64,000 nucleotides of DNA from Cellvibrionaceae bacterium (GTDB lineage Bacteria > Pseudomonadota > Gammaproteobacteria > Pseudomonadales > Cellvibrionaceae). This document shows, piece after piece, positions 16,490 to 27,251 of this stretch. The notes under the pieces were generated by a model. It was not told where the DNA came from. It saw nothing but the letters and a program-made list of their open reading frames with translations, and did no database searches. Numbering within the stretch: position 1 is the stretch's first letter; each line of letters starts with the position of its first letter. A program made the translations under genes and the position numbers. Location: contig JANQJP010000027.1 in the NCBI GenBank assembly GCA_028281575.1, forward strand, positions 1-64,000. The letters run 5' to 3'.

Positions 16490-18688
16490 CTAGGTCTCTG
16501 CGGGGTCAATATCGATGGACCAGCGTACGCGCTTGCTCAAACTGTTTTGATCGGCGGCGCTGATTAGTTTTTCTAAAACATACTTCAGCTGCTTTCTCTC
16601 GCTACTTTTGATCATTAGCTGAAAGCGGAATCTATCGTTTATTTTTTCCATTGGGCTCGGAAGCGGGCCCACCAGCTGAGTCTCTGCTGAATACGCGAAG
16701 TGCTCGCGATAGCAATGTGCGAATAGCTTAAGCAAATCCTCTGCATTTTCTCGACGCTTTGATTCGGCGCGAATTAATACGCAGTGCCAATAGGGCGGCA
16801 GTGCGCTGTTATGGCGCTGTTGCATAAGCGCTTTGGCGAGTGCGAAATACCCTTTGCGTACCAGGAGTTCGAGCATTGGGTGATCCGGCCGGTGGCTTTG
16901 GACTAAGACTTTGCCGACAGCTCCCTCTCGTCCCGCTCTGCCAGCGACCTGGATCAGAAGCTGCCCTATTTTTTCCAATGCGCGAAAGTCGGGATTCAAA
17001 AAGCCCTGGTCCGCATCTACGATCACAACTAAATTGAGTTTTGGAAAGTGATGGCCTTTAGCAAGCATTTGCGTGCCAATGAGCACGCAACTTTCGCCTG
17101 TCTCCACCATGGCTAACTTTGATTTGAGTGTGGATTTGTTCCGCGTCGAGTCGCGATCAATGCGCACAACGGGGACGCCAGGGAGAGCGTTTACCAGTGA
17201 ATCTTCAAGTTGCTCAGTGCCTACGCCGTGCACGTCGATGTCGTTGCTGCCGCAATTGGGGCACAGTGTTGGCAGCGTCTGCCTGCGATCGCACTGGTGG
17301 CAATGCAAGCGTTTTGGTCGCGAGTGAACTGTCATGCTCGCTGAGCAATGAGAACAGGTGCTTACCCAGCCGCAGCTGTGACACATCTGGCTCGATGCAA
17401 AGCCTTTTCGGTTGAGGAATACGAGCGCCTGGCCGCCCTTCTCTGTTACTGCTTTAATCGCGCTCAAGCTTTGCTCACTAAGTCCCGAGGTGAGGGCTTG
17501 ACCGCGCAGGTCGACCATTTCTATTTCTGCGGGAGGTGTAGTGCCTGCCCGCCTTTTTAGAATCAGGTGATGGTAACGACCAGTAGCGGCATTATTAAGC
17601 GATTCAAATGACGGTGTCGCGCTGCCAAGTATGACGGGGATATTGTGTTGGCGAGCGCGGTAAATCGCGCAGTCTCTGGCCGAGTAACGGAAGCCATCTT
17701 GCTGTTTATAGGAGCTATCGTGCTCTTCGTCGACGATGATAATGCCCGGCTTGTGCAAGTCTGAGAATATGCTTAAACGCGTTCCAATCACGATTTGGGC
17801 ATGGCCGTGTTTTGCGGCGAGCCAATTTTTAGCACGTTGTGCCGCACTGACTTCGGAGTGCATTTCGACGATGGTAACAGCAAATCTTTTGCGGAAGCGG
17901 GTAACGGTTTGTGGTGAAAGTCCTATTTCGGGAATCAGCACGAGCGCTTGGCAGCCTGACTGAAGCGCACGGGCTACTAGCTGTAAATATATTTCTGTTT
18001 TACCACTGCCAGTGATGCCGTGCAGCAGATAAGTACCAAATTCATGATGCCTAACCTTTTCGATCGCTGCGTGTTGCTCGCCGGTGAGGTGCAATGGTGT
18101 TTCGTTTAGGAGTTGATTGACTGCTTTACTGGCGACGGCTTTTTTTTCCGCGCGATAAATCAAACCTTTTTCTTTTAAGGTCTGTAAAGCGCTTTTCGAA
18201 AAAGTGCTCGCGGTGACGGTTTCATCGTCTAAGGCGGCATTTTCCAGCAGGTAGTTAACGATTTCCTGTTGCTTAGGCGAGCGCGCCAATGCGGAGCTGG
18301 GGAGCCCTTTGCCCTCTGTAGTAAGCAGCCACGTTCGCTCGGCAGGTAATGCTGTATTCGTCCTCAAAAGTGGTGGCAAAGTTGAAAAAATGACTTCGCC
18401 AATCGGGTGGCAATAATAGTCAGAGGTCCAGCGGCAGAGCGAAAGCAAGTCGGCGGACAGCAGCGCCTGGTTATCCAAAACTTGGTGTATCGCACGCAGT
18501 TTGGAGCTGTCTATGCTGTTTTCCTCGGTGTGGCCGATCACGACACCGGTCAGCTCTCTATTGCCAAAAGGCACGCTTACGCGCGATCCAATAGTGCAAT
18601 CCAGCAGCGAGTGTTTGGGAAGATAAATAAACGCTTCTCTGATGGGAACAGGGATGGCGACCAGGAGGTATTTTTTGACATCGGTCAT
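16490..18688 (-). CDS. priA: Primosomal replication restart helicase PriA
   Basis: 3'-to-5' DNA helicase that reloads the replisome at stalled forks. 732 residues, normal. The N-terminal DNA-binding domain precedes Walker A GITGSGKTEIYLQL (about 224) and the DEEH box (about 322). A zinc-binding cysteine cluster (CHSCGW, CSHC, CHQC, CPNCGS; about 434-475) lies between the helicase lobes. The C-terminal helicase motifs include QVAGRAGREGAVG. It starts at ATG 18688, divergent from rpmE, the same pairing as in Pseudomonas. Confidence 0.96.
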   Translation of the reverse strand: MTDVKKYLLVAIPVPIREAFIYLPKHSLLDCTIGSRVSVPFGNRELTGVVIGHTEENSIDSSKLRAIHQVLDNQALLSADLLSLCRWTSDYYCHPIGEVIFSTLPPLLRTNTALPAERTWLLTTEGKGLPSSALARSPKQQEIVNYLLENAALDDETVTASTFSKSALQTLKEKGLIYRAEKKAVASKAVNQLLNETPLHLTGEQHAAIEKVRHHEFGTYLLHGITGSGKTEIYLQLVARALQSGCQALVLIPEIGLSPQTVTRFRKRFAVTIVEMHSEVSAAQRAKNWLAAKHGHAQIVIGTRLSIFSDLHKPGIIIVDEEHDSSYKQQDGFRYSARDCAIYRARQHNIPVILGSATPSFESLNNAATGRYHHLILKRRAGTTPPAEIEMVDLRGQALTSGLSEQSLSAIKAVTEKGGQALVFLNRKGFASSQMCHSCGWVSTCSHCSASMTVHSRPKRLHCHQCDRRQTLPTLCPNCGSNDIDVHGVGTEQLEDSLVNALPGVPVVRIDRDSTRNKSTLKSKLAMVETGESCVLIGTQMLAKGHHFPKLNLVVIVDADQGFLNPDFRALEKIGQLLIQVAGRAGREGAVGKVLVQSHRPDHPMLELLVRKGYFALAKALMQQRHNSALPPYWHCVLIRAESKRRENAEDLLKLFAHCYREHFAYSAETQLVGPLPSPMEKINDRFRFQLMIKSSERKQLKYVLEKLISAADQNSLSKRVRWSIDIDPAET

Positions 18689-18712
18689 CTTAAAACTATA
18701 TCAACTTCTAAT

Positions 18713-18740
18713 TTGCCTATCAGCTGGAATCTGGTAAGAT
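18713..18740 (+). promoter_or_regulatory. Sigma70-type promoter of rpmE
   Basis: TTGCCT (18713-18718), a 16-base spacer and TAAGAT (18735-18740) with an extended -10 TGG just before it. It directs transcription towards rpmE, about 100 bases downstream. Between promoter and gene is a GGCCCAGGCCCCCTAG stretch that may be another fragment of the CTAG-flanked repeat family. Confidence 0.6.
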
Positions 18741-18838
18741 CCGCGCTCATTTTTTAACAGGCCCAGGCCCCCTAGCCAATTGAGGTACCGTGTTCGGCGT
18801 AAAGATCGAATGGCGGTACACGTAAGCAGAGGCGAATC

Positions 18839-19051
18839 ATGCAGACAGATATTCAACCAAAATATGAAGAGATAACGGCAACCTGCAGCTGTGGTAACGT
18901 TATCAAAACGCGCTCTACGCTCGCGAAAGATATTCACATCGATGTATGCTCGCAGTGTCACCCGTTTTATACCGGTAAGCAGAAGGTTGTAGACAGCGGT
19001 GGCAGAATTGATAAGTTCAATAAGCGCTTTGGTCGCCTGTCGAAAAAGTAA
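18839..19051 (+). CDS. rpmE: 50S ribosomal protein L31 (zinc-binding form)
   Basis: Large-subunit protein at the intersubunit region. 70 residues. The opening [20 protein letters not shown] and the later [13 protein letters not shown] give the CxC...CxxC cysteines of the zinc-containing form. In many bacteria this form is replaced by a cysteine-free paralogue during zinc limitation. It stands alone between divergent priA and convergent mrcA, with its own promoter. Confidence 0.96.
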   Translation: MQTDIQPKYEEITATCSCGNVIKTRSTLAKDIHIDVCSQCHPFYTGKQKVVDSGGRIDKFNKRFGRLSKK

Positions 19052-19076
19052 TCGCAATTTTCTACCTGCGTTTTCT

Positions 19077-21635
19077 CTAGAAAATCTCTTCCGAAAATAT
19101 TTCGAGCGGTCCGCTCGTGGTGTTTTCTGTCGACTGCGCGTCTAATTCTGGCGTATTTTCCGCACGAAAGTATTCGAAGATGGCATCCGGGTCTCCAGCC
19201 TTTGCTCGTTTGCCGGTTTCCGGGTCTATCTTGACTGTCACAATGCCCGGTGGTTGCGCGCGCGAATACTCTGGCGAGTGCTTTAGCGCTTCGCGCATAA
19301 AATCTATCCATATTGGAAGGGCAGCTGAGCCACCGTATTCTCGATTGCCGAGAGGCTTGTTCTGATCAAAGCCAACCCACGTGGTTGTAATGATGTTGCG
19401 GTTGTAGCCGCTAAACCATGCATCATTCGGTCCGTTGGTTGTGCCGGTTTTGCCTGAGAGATCATCTCGTTGGAGCACACGTGCTCGGCGCCCGGTCCCT
19501 TTTTTGATCACATCACGTAGCATTGAATCCATAATAAATACGACTTGATCATCGACTATTTTGGCCGCTTTGGGGTAGTCCTGAGGTTCCAGTAGACCCA
19601 GCTGGCGTTTATATAACAAGGGTATCTCGAAGATATTGGGGTCAAACTCTTCATCGTTTAGGTCCGAAAGCTGCGCAGGCTCGGGTGTGACAATTAGGTC
19701 GCACTGCTCGCAAACAGTTTTGGGCATGGCCTCGTAAATAATATTACCATCGACGTCTTTCACCCGTTTTATTAGGTGGGCGTTTACTTTGTAGCCTCCA
19801 TTGGCGAATGAGGCCCAGGCTGTGGTCATATCCATGGGGGTCACTGCGTGTGTGCCGAGAGCGAGTGAAAGGTCTTTCGGCAAGGTTTTGCTGTCAAAGC
19901 CAAAGCGCTCAAGCGAGTCGACGAGCCGCTTGATGCCGATTTGTTTGAGTAGACGAATAGACACCAGGTTACGCGACAAATAAAGCGCTTTGCGGATACG
20001 TGTTGGCCCGTAAAACTTACCGCTGGCATTTTCGGGGCGCCATGTGCCCTCCAGCGCCGCATCGTCGAATACGATTGGTGCATCGTTGACGAGTGTGGCA
20101 GCGGTGAGCCCGTGCTCTAGTGCGGCAGCATAGACAAAGGGTTTAAAATTAGACCCAGGTTGGCGGTGAGCCTGAGTCGCACGGTTAAAGTGGCTTTCGT
20201 AAAAATCGAAGCCCCCAACGATGGACAGAATACCGCCATTGTTCGGGTCGAGCGCGACAAGCGCGGCTTGTGCTTCGGGCAGTTGAGTCAGTTGCCAGGA
20301 GCTACCCTGACGAAGCACTCTTACAATGTCTCCTATCGATGCGATATCACTGGCTTTCTGGGGCCGCGGGCCAAGGCTGTTTTCATTTAGGTAGGGCCGC
20401 ATTGTGTCGAGCCCATCTTCCCATTGCAGGAAGAGTTGCTCCCCATTCTTTAACAGAACTTCTAATTCTCTTGCTTCGTTGTTGAGAACCACGGCCGGCT
20501 CTAAACCCGCATAGCTGGGGATTTGCTCTAGCGATTCGAGTACTTCTTCGTAGTTATTAAACGAAAGAGTTGTGGCTGCTTCACTACTGACTTCGCCATC
20601 TGAGGTTTCTGTGGGAGCTGTATTTTTTTCAATATTGATTTGCTGTTCGGGGCCGCGATATCCATGGCGTTTGTCGTACGCGAGCAAGCCGTTGACGACA
20701 GCCGCTTGGGCGGCGATTTGAAGCGAGCTGTCCACTGTTGTATAGACGCGATAGCCTTCAGTATACGCCTTTAATCCGAAGGAGCGGATGGTCTTCTCGC
20801 GCGCGAGTTCGGCTATATAGGGCGCGCTTGCATCCAACTGGCTTCCGTGATACCGAGCGCTTACGGCCTCGCCCTTGGCTTGACGATACTCTTCTGGAGA
20901 GATCAGCTCGAGTTCATACATGCGGCCGAGAATCCAATTCCTGCGTGCCACGGCTCTTTCGGGGTTAATAATGGGGTTCTTTGTCGAAGGACCCTGAAAG
21001 AGTCCTGCTATCATCGCCTGTTGCGCTAAACTTAGTTTGTTAAGGTCTTTGCCGTAGTAGACTTGTGCTGCTGCTTGTATGCCATAAGCGCGTTTGCCGA
21101 GGAACATGTAGTTCACATATAGCTCGAGGATTTCGTCTTTAGTGAGCTCTCTTTCAAGTTTTAGTGAAAGCAGAATTTCGTTGAATTTTCTGGCAAAGCG
21201 TTTTTCCAGGGAGAAAAAGACGTTGCGTGTGAGTTGCATCGTGACTGTGCTGCCGCCGCTGCCTTTTTTCCCAGTTGTGATCAATTCGGTTGCTGCGCGT
21301 GCTAGTCCGCGTATGCTTACACCGCGATGTGAATAGAAATCGGCATCTTCGGCAGCTAAAAGCGCGTCGACGAAGCTGGATGGCACGTCTTCGAGTTTTA
21401 CAGGCGTGCGGCGTTTTTCGCCAAATTCGCCGATTAGCTTGCCGTCGGCTGAATATATGCGCAGCGGTGTTTGTAGGCGCACGTCTCGAATGGATTCGAC
21501 CGAGGGTAAGCTTGGGCTCAAATATAGATAGGCACTGGCGAGTCCAACAATGGTAAAGCCAACACCAAAAACAGATAATTGGAGCAAAATTAGTAGAGGT
21601 CTTTTAAGCGCCTGTTTCATGTAACTAACGGTCAT
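19077..21635 (-). CDS. mrcA: Penicillin-binding protein 1A
   Basis: Bifunctional peptidoglycan synthase of the inner membrane (also called ponA). 852 residues. It has an N-terminal transmembrane helix (about 14-38), a glycosyltransferase domain with catalytic Glu96 in AAEDADFYSHRG and RKFNEILLSLKLER, an OB-like insert, and a transpeptidase domain. The transpeptidase Ser is in PGSNFKPFVYA (about residue 495) and the KTG motif in SGKTGTTNGPNDAWF. Start at 21635 or at the ATG five codons downstream (21620); neither has a clear ribosome site. Divergent from pilM, as in Pseudomonas. Confidence 0.95.
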   Translation of the reverse strand: MTVSYMKQALKRPLLILLQLSVFGVGFTIVGLASAYLYLSPSLPSVESIRDVRLQTPLRIYSADGKLIGEFGEKRRTPVKLEDVPSSFVDALLAAEDADFYSHRGVSIRGLARAATELITTGKKGSGGSTVTMQLTRNVFFSLEKRFARKFNEILLSLKLERELTKDEILELYVNYMFLGKRAYGIQAAAQVYYGKDLNKLSLAQQAMIAGLFQGPSTKNPIINPERAVARRNWILGRMYELELISPEEYRQAKGEAVSARYHGSQLDASAPYIAELAREKTIRSFGLKAYTEGYRVYTTVDSSLQIAAQAAVVNGLLAYDKRHGYRGPEQQINIEKNTAPTETSDGEVSSEAATTLSFNNYEEVLESLEQIPSYAGLEPAVVLNNEARELEVLLKNGEQLFLQWEDGLDTMRPYLNENSLGPRPQKASDIASIGDIVRVLRQGSSWQLTQLPEAQAALVALDPNNGGILSIVGGFDFYESHFNRATQAHRQPGSNFKPFVYAAALEHGLTAATLVNDAPIVFDDAALEGTWRPENASGKFYGPTRIRKALYLSRNLVSIRLLKQIGIKRLVDSLERFGFDSKTLPKDLSLALGTHAVTPMDMTTAWASFANGGYKVNAHLIKRVKDVDGNIIYEAMPKTVCEQCDLIVTPEPAQLSDLNDEEFDPNIFEIPLLYKRQLGLLEPQDYPKAAKIVDDQVVFIMDSMLRDVIKKGTGRRARVLQRDDLSGKTGTTNGPNDAWFSGYNRNIITTTWVGFDQNKPLGNREYGGSAALPIWIDFMREALKHSPEYSRAQPPGIVTVKIDPETGKRAKAGDPDAIFEYFRAENTPELDAQSTENTTSGPLEIFSEEIF

Positions 21636-21693
21636 ATTGTTGTGGGCTGGCCATTATAAGACCTTTTTCACACTTTATTTAACATCACTGTTA

Positions 21694-21721
21694 TTGCAGC
21701 TTCGAGTTAAAGTGCTATAAC
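21694..21721 (+). promoter_or_regulatory. Sigma70-type promoter of the pilMNOPQ operon
   Basis: TTGCAG (21694-21699), a 16-base spacer and TATAAC (21716-21721), about 36 bases before the pilM start codon. This is the only good promoter visible ahead of the operon. Confidence 0.55.
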
Positions 21722-21736
21722 ATAAACGTAAGCTAA

Positions 21737-22825
<1,089 letters not shown>

Positions 22826-22826
22826 T

Positions 22827-23399
22827 ATGGCTCGCATAAATTTACTGCCTTGGCGTGAAGAGCTGCGCCAGGAGCGTAAAAAAGAATTCCTGGCCCAGCT
22901 TGCGGGTGTATGCCTTATAGTGGTTCTGGGGTGTGTGCTTTGGGTGCGCATTGTCGATGGCGCCATTTCATCACAACAGTCGCGCAACAGAATGCTGGCG
23001 GTCCAAATTGACGACTTGAAAAAGCAGGTCCAGGAAATCCAGGAGCTTAGGAAAAAGAAAAAAGAACTTGAGCAGCGAATGGGGGTTATTCGCGACCTCG
23101 AAGGCAAGCGCACGATAGTTGTTCACTACTTTGATGAATTGGCGAGCTCAATTCCAGATGGCGTATATTTCACCTCGGTATCGCGCAAGGGAGATACTTT
23201 TTCGATCAAGGGTGTCAGTGAGTCAAATCAGCGTATATCAGCTCTTATGCGCGGCCTCGCCAAGTCAGATTGGTTTGCAAATCCGAATTTGAAGTCTGTT
23301 GTAGCAAATGTCGAGTTTGGGCCGCAAGCAGGTGTATTTGAAATGGATTTGCAGGCAGTATTCCCAAATGCGGGCGAAGAGGATGGTAATAATGGCTGA
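22827..23399 (+). CDS. pilN: Type IV pilus assembly protein PilN
   Basis: Bitopic inner-membrane protein that pairs with PilO. The 190 residues start with the conserved INLLPWREELR, which contacts PilM. One transmembrane helix (about 24-45) is followed by a coiled coil (about 60-90) and a periplasmic ferredoxin-like domain. It overlaps pilO by 8 bp. Confidence 0.95.
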   Translation: MARINLLPWREELRQERKKEFLAQLAGVCLIVVLGCVLWVRIVDGAISSQQSRNRMLAVQIDDLKKQVQEIQELRKKKKELEQRMGVIRDLEGKRTIVVHYFDELASSIPDGVYFTSVSRKGDTFSIKGVSESNQRISALMRGLAKSDWFANPNLKSVVANVEFGPQAGVFEMDLQAVFPNAGEEDGNNG

Positions 23400-24009
23400 T
23401 TTGTCTAAATATATCGAGCAGTTGCAGGAGTTTGATGTCAACGACATCGACTTTAATCGTGTGGGGGTTTGGCCTCTGCCTGCAAAAATACTGTTATGTA
23501 TTTTGACTTCGATTGCAATTGTCTCGGCCTGCTATTTTTTGGTTGTTAAAGACAAGCAGTTAAGTCTTCAAGGCGAGAAAAATACTGAAGACCGCTTGCG
23601 TGCAGATTTTGAAACCAAGGCGCACGAAGCGTCCAATTTGGCGCAGTATCGTGCTCAGATGGTGACAATGCGTGAATCTTATGATGCGCTTATTTCCCGG
23701 CTTCCCGAAAAAACAGAAGTTCCGGGCTTAATTGAAGATATTGACGATAAAGGCGTAGAGAGTCGGTTAGAGATCAATAGCATTGATCTGCGCCAGGAAG
23801 TGACTACAGATATTCATATCGAGTTACCGATTAGCATCAAAGTATCAGGCGGTTACCATGAATTCGGGGCCTTTGTCAGTGGCATTGCGGGCATGCCTCG
23901 CATCGTTACCTTGCACGATTTCATCATTGATCGTTCGAAGGATAACTCCGGGCTGTTACATATGGAATTAGAAGCCAAGACTTATCGATACAAGCCGGAG
24001 GACCGCTAA
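23392..24009 (+). CDS. pilO: Type IV pilus assembly protein PilO
   Basis: Inner-membrane partner of PilN in the alignment complex. 205 residues from ATG 23392, chosen because it opens MADLSKYIEQLQEFDVNDID like other PilO proteins; upstream codons belong to pilN in another frame. One transmembrane helix (about 27-49), then a coiled coil and a periplasmic domain. pilP begins one base after the stop. Confidence 0.94.
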   Translation: MADLSKYIEQLQEFDVNDIDFNRVGVWPLPAKILLCILTSIAIVSACYFLVVKDKQLSLQGEKNTEDRLRADFETKAHEASNLAQYRAQMVTMRESYDALISRLPEKTEVPGLIEDIDDKGVESRLEINSIDLRQEVTTDIHIELPISIKVSGGYHEFGAFVSGIAGMPRIVTLHDFIIDRSKDNSGLLHMELEAKTYRYKPEDR

Positions 24010-24010
24010 G

Positions 24011-24535
24011 GTGTATAGATTGGCTTTTCTATTAATTGTTGGCTTACTGCTGGGTGGTTGTAGCAGAACGGATACGCATGCAGATTTGCAAGCTTATATT
24101 GATGAAGTAAAAAGAAAGCCAGCTGGGCGAGTTGAGCCCATTCCTCCATACCCATCTTTCGAAGGATTTAGTTATAGCGCAGCGTCAAAAAGGAGTCCAT
24201 TCGATAAGCCAATTGACATACAGCGCCGTGTCTTTGCTAAGTCTGGCTCTAATGTGAGACCTGACTTTAATCGGACCAAGGAGTTTTTAGAAGGATTTGA
24301 TATCGCATCTTTGTCGATGGTCGGCACCTTAAAAAAGGGTGGCACTTTATGGGCGCTTGTGCGACATACAAGCGGCGAAATAAAACCTGTAGCTCCTGGC
24401 CACTATATGGGTAAAAACCACGGCAAAATTATTAACATCGATAATACTAAAATAGAATTAATTGAAATTGTGTCGGATGGTCTCGATGGCTGGGTAGAGA
24501 GGCCCCGACTAATTGCATTAGCGGAGAAGGATTAA
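24011..24535 (+). CDS. pilP: Type IV pilus assembly lipoprotein PilP
   Basis: Inner-membrane lipoprotein linking PilNO to the secretin PilQ. 174 residues starting at GTG, directly after pilO. The signal peptide ends in LLLGGC, giving the lipidated Cys17. The Pro-rich linker with PYPSFEGFSYSAASKRSPFD and the C-terminal beta domain (PGHYMGKNHGKII) are typical. Confidence 0.94.
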   Translation: MYRLAFLLIVGLLLGGCSRTDTHADLQAYIDEVKRKPAGRVEPIPPYPSFEGFSYSAASKRSPFDKPIDIQRRVFAKSGSNVRPDFNRTKEFLEGFDIASLSMVGTLKKGGTLWALVRHTSGEIKPVAPGHYMGKNHGKIINIDNTKIELIEIVSDGLDGWVERPRLIALAEKD

Positions 24536-24539
24536 CAGC

Positions 24540-26729
24540 ATGTTTACATTTCTAACAAGAACAATTGCTCTTTGGGCATGCGCTAGCGCCTTGCTCGCGA
24601 GCGAGCTGACCGATATCCAATTCGCTGAGCTGCCCGGTGAAAAGGCCGAGATTCGGATGCAGTTTGATGATGCGATTAATGAGTTACCTAAAGGCTTTAC
24701 GATCAATAAACCCGCACGCATAGTGTTGGATTTTGCCGATGTGTCCAATGTGCTTGACCAAAAAAAGTACTCTGTCGATGTTGGCGAGGTTGATTCGGCC
24801 GTTGTTGTCGCGGGGGGGGGGCGCACGCGCTTAATTGTAAATTTGGCCAACTTGGTTCCCTACACCACGCGCATTTCCGGCAATGAGCTCATCGTTGAAG
24901 TCGGCAGTGACGTCGCTTCCCAGGCACCTGCAGTTGCCAGTGCGGGTTCGTCGGCTTCTGTATCAAGTGATCTTTCGAATCCCAACGCTTCCACTTCTTC
25001 GAGTGGCGAGAAAAGCGTGCGCAATATCGACTTTCGTCGCGGCGTTGATGGCGAGGGTAAGGTGATAATTTCCCTGTCAAATCCCAATGTTTCAGTTGAC
25101 ATAGAAGAAGTTGCCAGCGGCGTAGAGGTGCGTTTTGTGGGTATGAGTGTGCCGACAGAGCTGCGACGTAAGTTAGATGTTGTCGACTTCGCAACGCCTG
25201 TGACGATGCTGGCTTCAAAGCAACAGGGTGATGACACGCTTATCAGTATTGACGCTCAGGGGGACTACGACTATTTGGCTTATCAAGCAGATAACGAATA
25301 TGTTGTCAGTATTAAACCACTCAACCAGCGTGAAATTGAAGAAAAGAAAAAAGCATTCGCATACACGGGTGAGCGACTATCGCTTAACTTCCAGGATATT
25401 CAGGTTAGATCGGTACTGCAGTTAATTGCAGATTTTACGGATCTTAATCTGGTTGCGTCCGATACTGTAAATGGCAGTATCACTTTACGGTTGGAAAATG
25501 TTCCATGGGATCAAGCCTTGGATATCGTTTTAAGAACCAAAGGTTTGGACAAGCGACATATTGGCAATGTTTTGATGGTCGCGCCAGCGGCAGAGATAGC
25601 TGAACGTGAGCGCCAGCAAATTGAAACTCAAAAACAACTTGAAGAACTGGCCCCGTTGCGCACTGAGTATATTCGCATCCGCTATGCCAATGCACGTGAA
25701 CTGTTCCAGTTATTTATTGATTCAAGTCTAGGGGGTCAAGCTGGCGCTGGAGGTCAATCTCCGGGAGGTTCAGATAGAAACTCGACGGGTAGTATCTTGT
25801 CTGAGCGGGGGCAAGCGATTGTTGATGAGCGCACCAATTCCATTATTCTGACTGACACAGAAGAGAAAATTTCATCCTTTAAAGAGTTAATCGAACGCGT
25901 TGACATTCCAATTCAACAAGTGATGATTGAGGCGCGTATTGTTATTGCTAATAGTAATTTCCGTAAAGAGCTTGGCGTTAGAATCGCTGGGGATGCAGTG
26001 GAAACTTCGCAATCGGGTGGCAACAAGTTCGAGTTTACCGGCAGGCTCGATGGTTTAACCAATGCGGATGGATGTGGACCGGAGTGTGTATTTCAAGATG
26101 GTGACGGTGACGGTGTTAGTGACGACGATAGAAATTTATTGACCTCCAACCTGGTAGATTTAGCCGTGTTCAACCCCGCTGGGGCGTTTACAGCAAATGT
26201 TATCAGCTCGAATTTTTTATTGGGTTTAGAGTTAAGTGCTCTTCAAGACTCAGGCTTTGCCGAAATTGTTTCTGAGCCGAAGGTGATCACTGGTGATAAA
26301 CAGCAAGCGACTATTGAGTCCGGTACGGAAATTCCGTTCCAGGAAGAATCTGCCAGTGGTGGTACAACGACCTCTTTTAAAGAGGCGGTGCTAAAACTTG
26401 ACGTTACGCCTCAAATTACACCTGACGACCGCATTATCATGGACTTGGTTATCAACCAGGATTCAATCAGTCAGATTGATTCTGCCAGTGGTGTTCCCGT
26501 TATTGATATCACCCAGTTAGAAACACAAGTCTTGGTTTCGGATGGCGATACTGTTGTGCTGGGTGGTATTTACACAACTGAGTCTACAGAAGGTGAAACA
26601 AAAGTGCCCCTGTTGGGAGATATTCCAATTGTTGGGAGATTGTTCCGCAATGAGGTTCGTCGTGAGTCTAAGCGGGAAATTCTGATTTTCGTAACGCCCA
26701 AAATTTTAGCGAGCGACTATCTGCAATAG
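24540..26729 (+). CDS. pilQ: Type IV pilus secretin PilQ
   Basis: Outer-membrane secretin through which the pilus passes. 729 residues: signal peptide (about 1-20), two AMIN domains that bind peptidoglycan (about 22-270), N0/STN and N1 domains (from about 275), and the C-terminal secretin core (VPLLGDIPIVGRLFR near 700). Unusually, just before the core an insert holds CGPEC and an Asp-rich DGDGDGVSDDD loop (residues about 512-530) resembling a thrombospondin type 3 calcium repeat. The stop overlaps the aroK start by one base. Confidence 0.95.
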   Translation: MFTFLTRTIALWACASALLASELTDIQFAELPGEKAEIRMQFDDAINELPKGFTINKPARIVLDFADVSNVLDQKKYSVDVGEVDSAVVVAGGGRTRLIVNLANLVPYTTRISGNELIVEVGSDVASQAPAVASAGSSASVSSDLSNPNASTSSSGEKSVRNIDFRRGVDGEGKVIISLSNPNVSVDIEEVASGVEVRFVGMSVPTELRRKLDVVDFATPVTMLASKQQGDDTLISIDAQGDYDYLAYQADNEYVVSIKPLNQREIEEKKKAFAYTGERLSLNFQDIQVRSVLQLIADFTDLNLVASDTVNGSITLRLENVPWDQALDIVLRTKGLDKRHIGNVLMVAPAAEIAERERQQIETQKQLEELAPLRTEYIRIRYANARELFQLFIDSSLGGQAGAGGQSPGGSDRNSTGSILSERGQAIVDERTNSIILTDTEEKISSFKELIERVDIPIQQVMIEARIVIANSNFRKELGVRIAGDAVETSQSGGNKFEFTGRLDGLTNADGCGPECVFQDGDGDGVSDDDRNLLTSNLVDLAVFNPAGAFTANVISSNFLLGLELSALQDSGFAEIVSEPKVITGDKQQATIESGTEIPFQEESASGGTTTSFKEAVLKLDVTPQITPDDRIIMDLVINQDSISQIDSASGVPVIDITQLETQVLVSDGDTVVLGGIYTTESTEGETKVPLLGDIPIVGRLFRNEVRRESKREILIFVTPKILASDYLQ

Positions 26730-27244
26730 TGGTCAGCACGCTCATCGTTCTCGTCGGCCCCATGGGGGCTGGCAAATCAACCATTGGCCGCATGTTAGCG
26801 GCCAAGATTGGTTATGAATTCCAGGATACCGACCATATCATTGAAGACCGTACGGGTGCGGATATCGCTTGGATATTTGATGTCGAAGGCGAAGCCGGCT
26901 TTCGCGCTCGAGAGCGACAGGTGCTCGCTGAATTTAGCCAAGCTGATCAAACGGTGCTTGCAACAGGTGGTGGTATAGTTGCAGATGCAGAAAACCGAAC
27001 GCTGCTCGAAAGCATAGATTGTGTTATTTATCTGCGTGCCAGTGTGGATCAGCTCGTCGCGCGTACAGCAAAAGATAAAAAACGGCCGTTATTGCAAGTT
27101 CCAGACCCGCAAGCGAAGATTATATCTTTGATGGAAGAGCGCGAGCCCTTCTACTTATCTGTGGCGAATCATGTGATTGAAACTGACGGGCAAGGTCCTA
27201 AAGCCACAGTGCAAAAAATTCTAAGCGTCATCCAAGATAAGTAA
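26729..27244 (+). CDS. aroK: Shikimate kinase
   Basis: Phosphorylates shikimate in the chorismate pathway. 171 residues starting at GTG that overlaps the pilQ stop (TAGTG). Walker A is [12 protein letters not shown]; the substrate residues lie in [16 protein letters not shown] and TGGGIV; the lid holds KDKKRPLL. pilQ-aroK-aroB is the usual order in this group. Confidence 0.95.
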   Translation: MVSTLIVLVGPMGAGKSTIGRMLAAKIGYEFQDTDHIIEDRTGADIAWIFDVEGEAGFRARERQVLAEFSQADQTVLATGGGIVADAENRTLLESIDCVIYLRASVDQLVARTAKDKKRPLLQVPDPQAKIISLMEEREPFYLSVANHVIETDGQGPKATVQKILSVIQDK

Positions 27245-27251
27245 ACACTTT

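Noticed and set aside
16468..16493. CTAG sites between the lipoprotein gene and priA, and at the mrcA stop (19077), as further members of the repeat family
   Set aside because: CTAG is present at the priA and mrcA stops, but the following bases do not resemble either end type.
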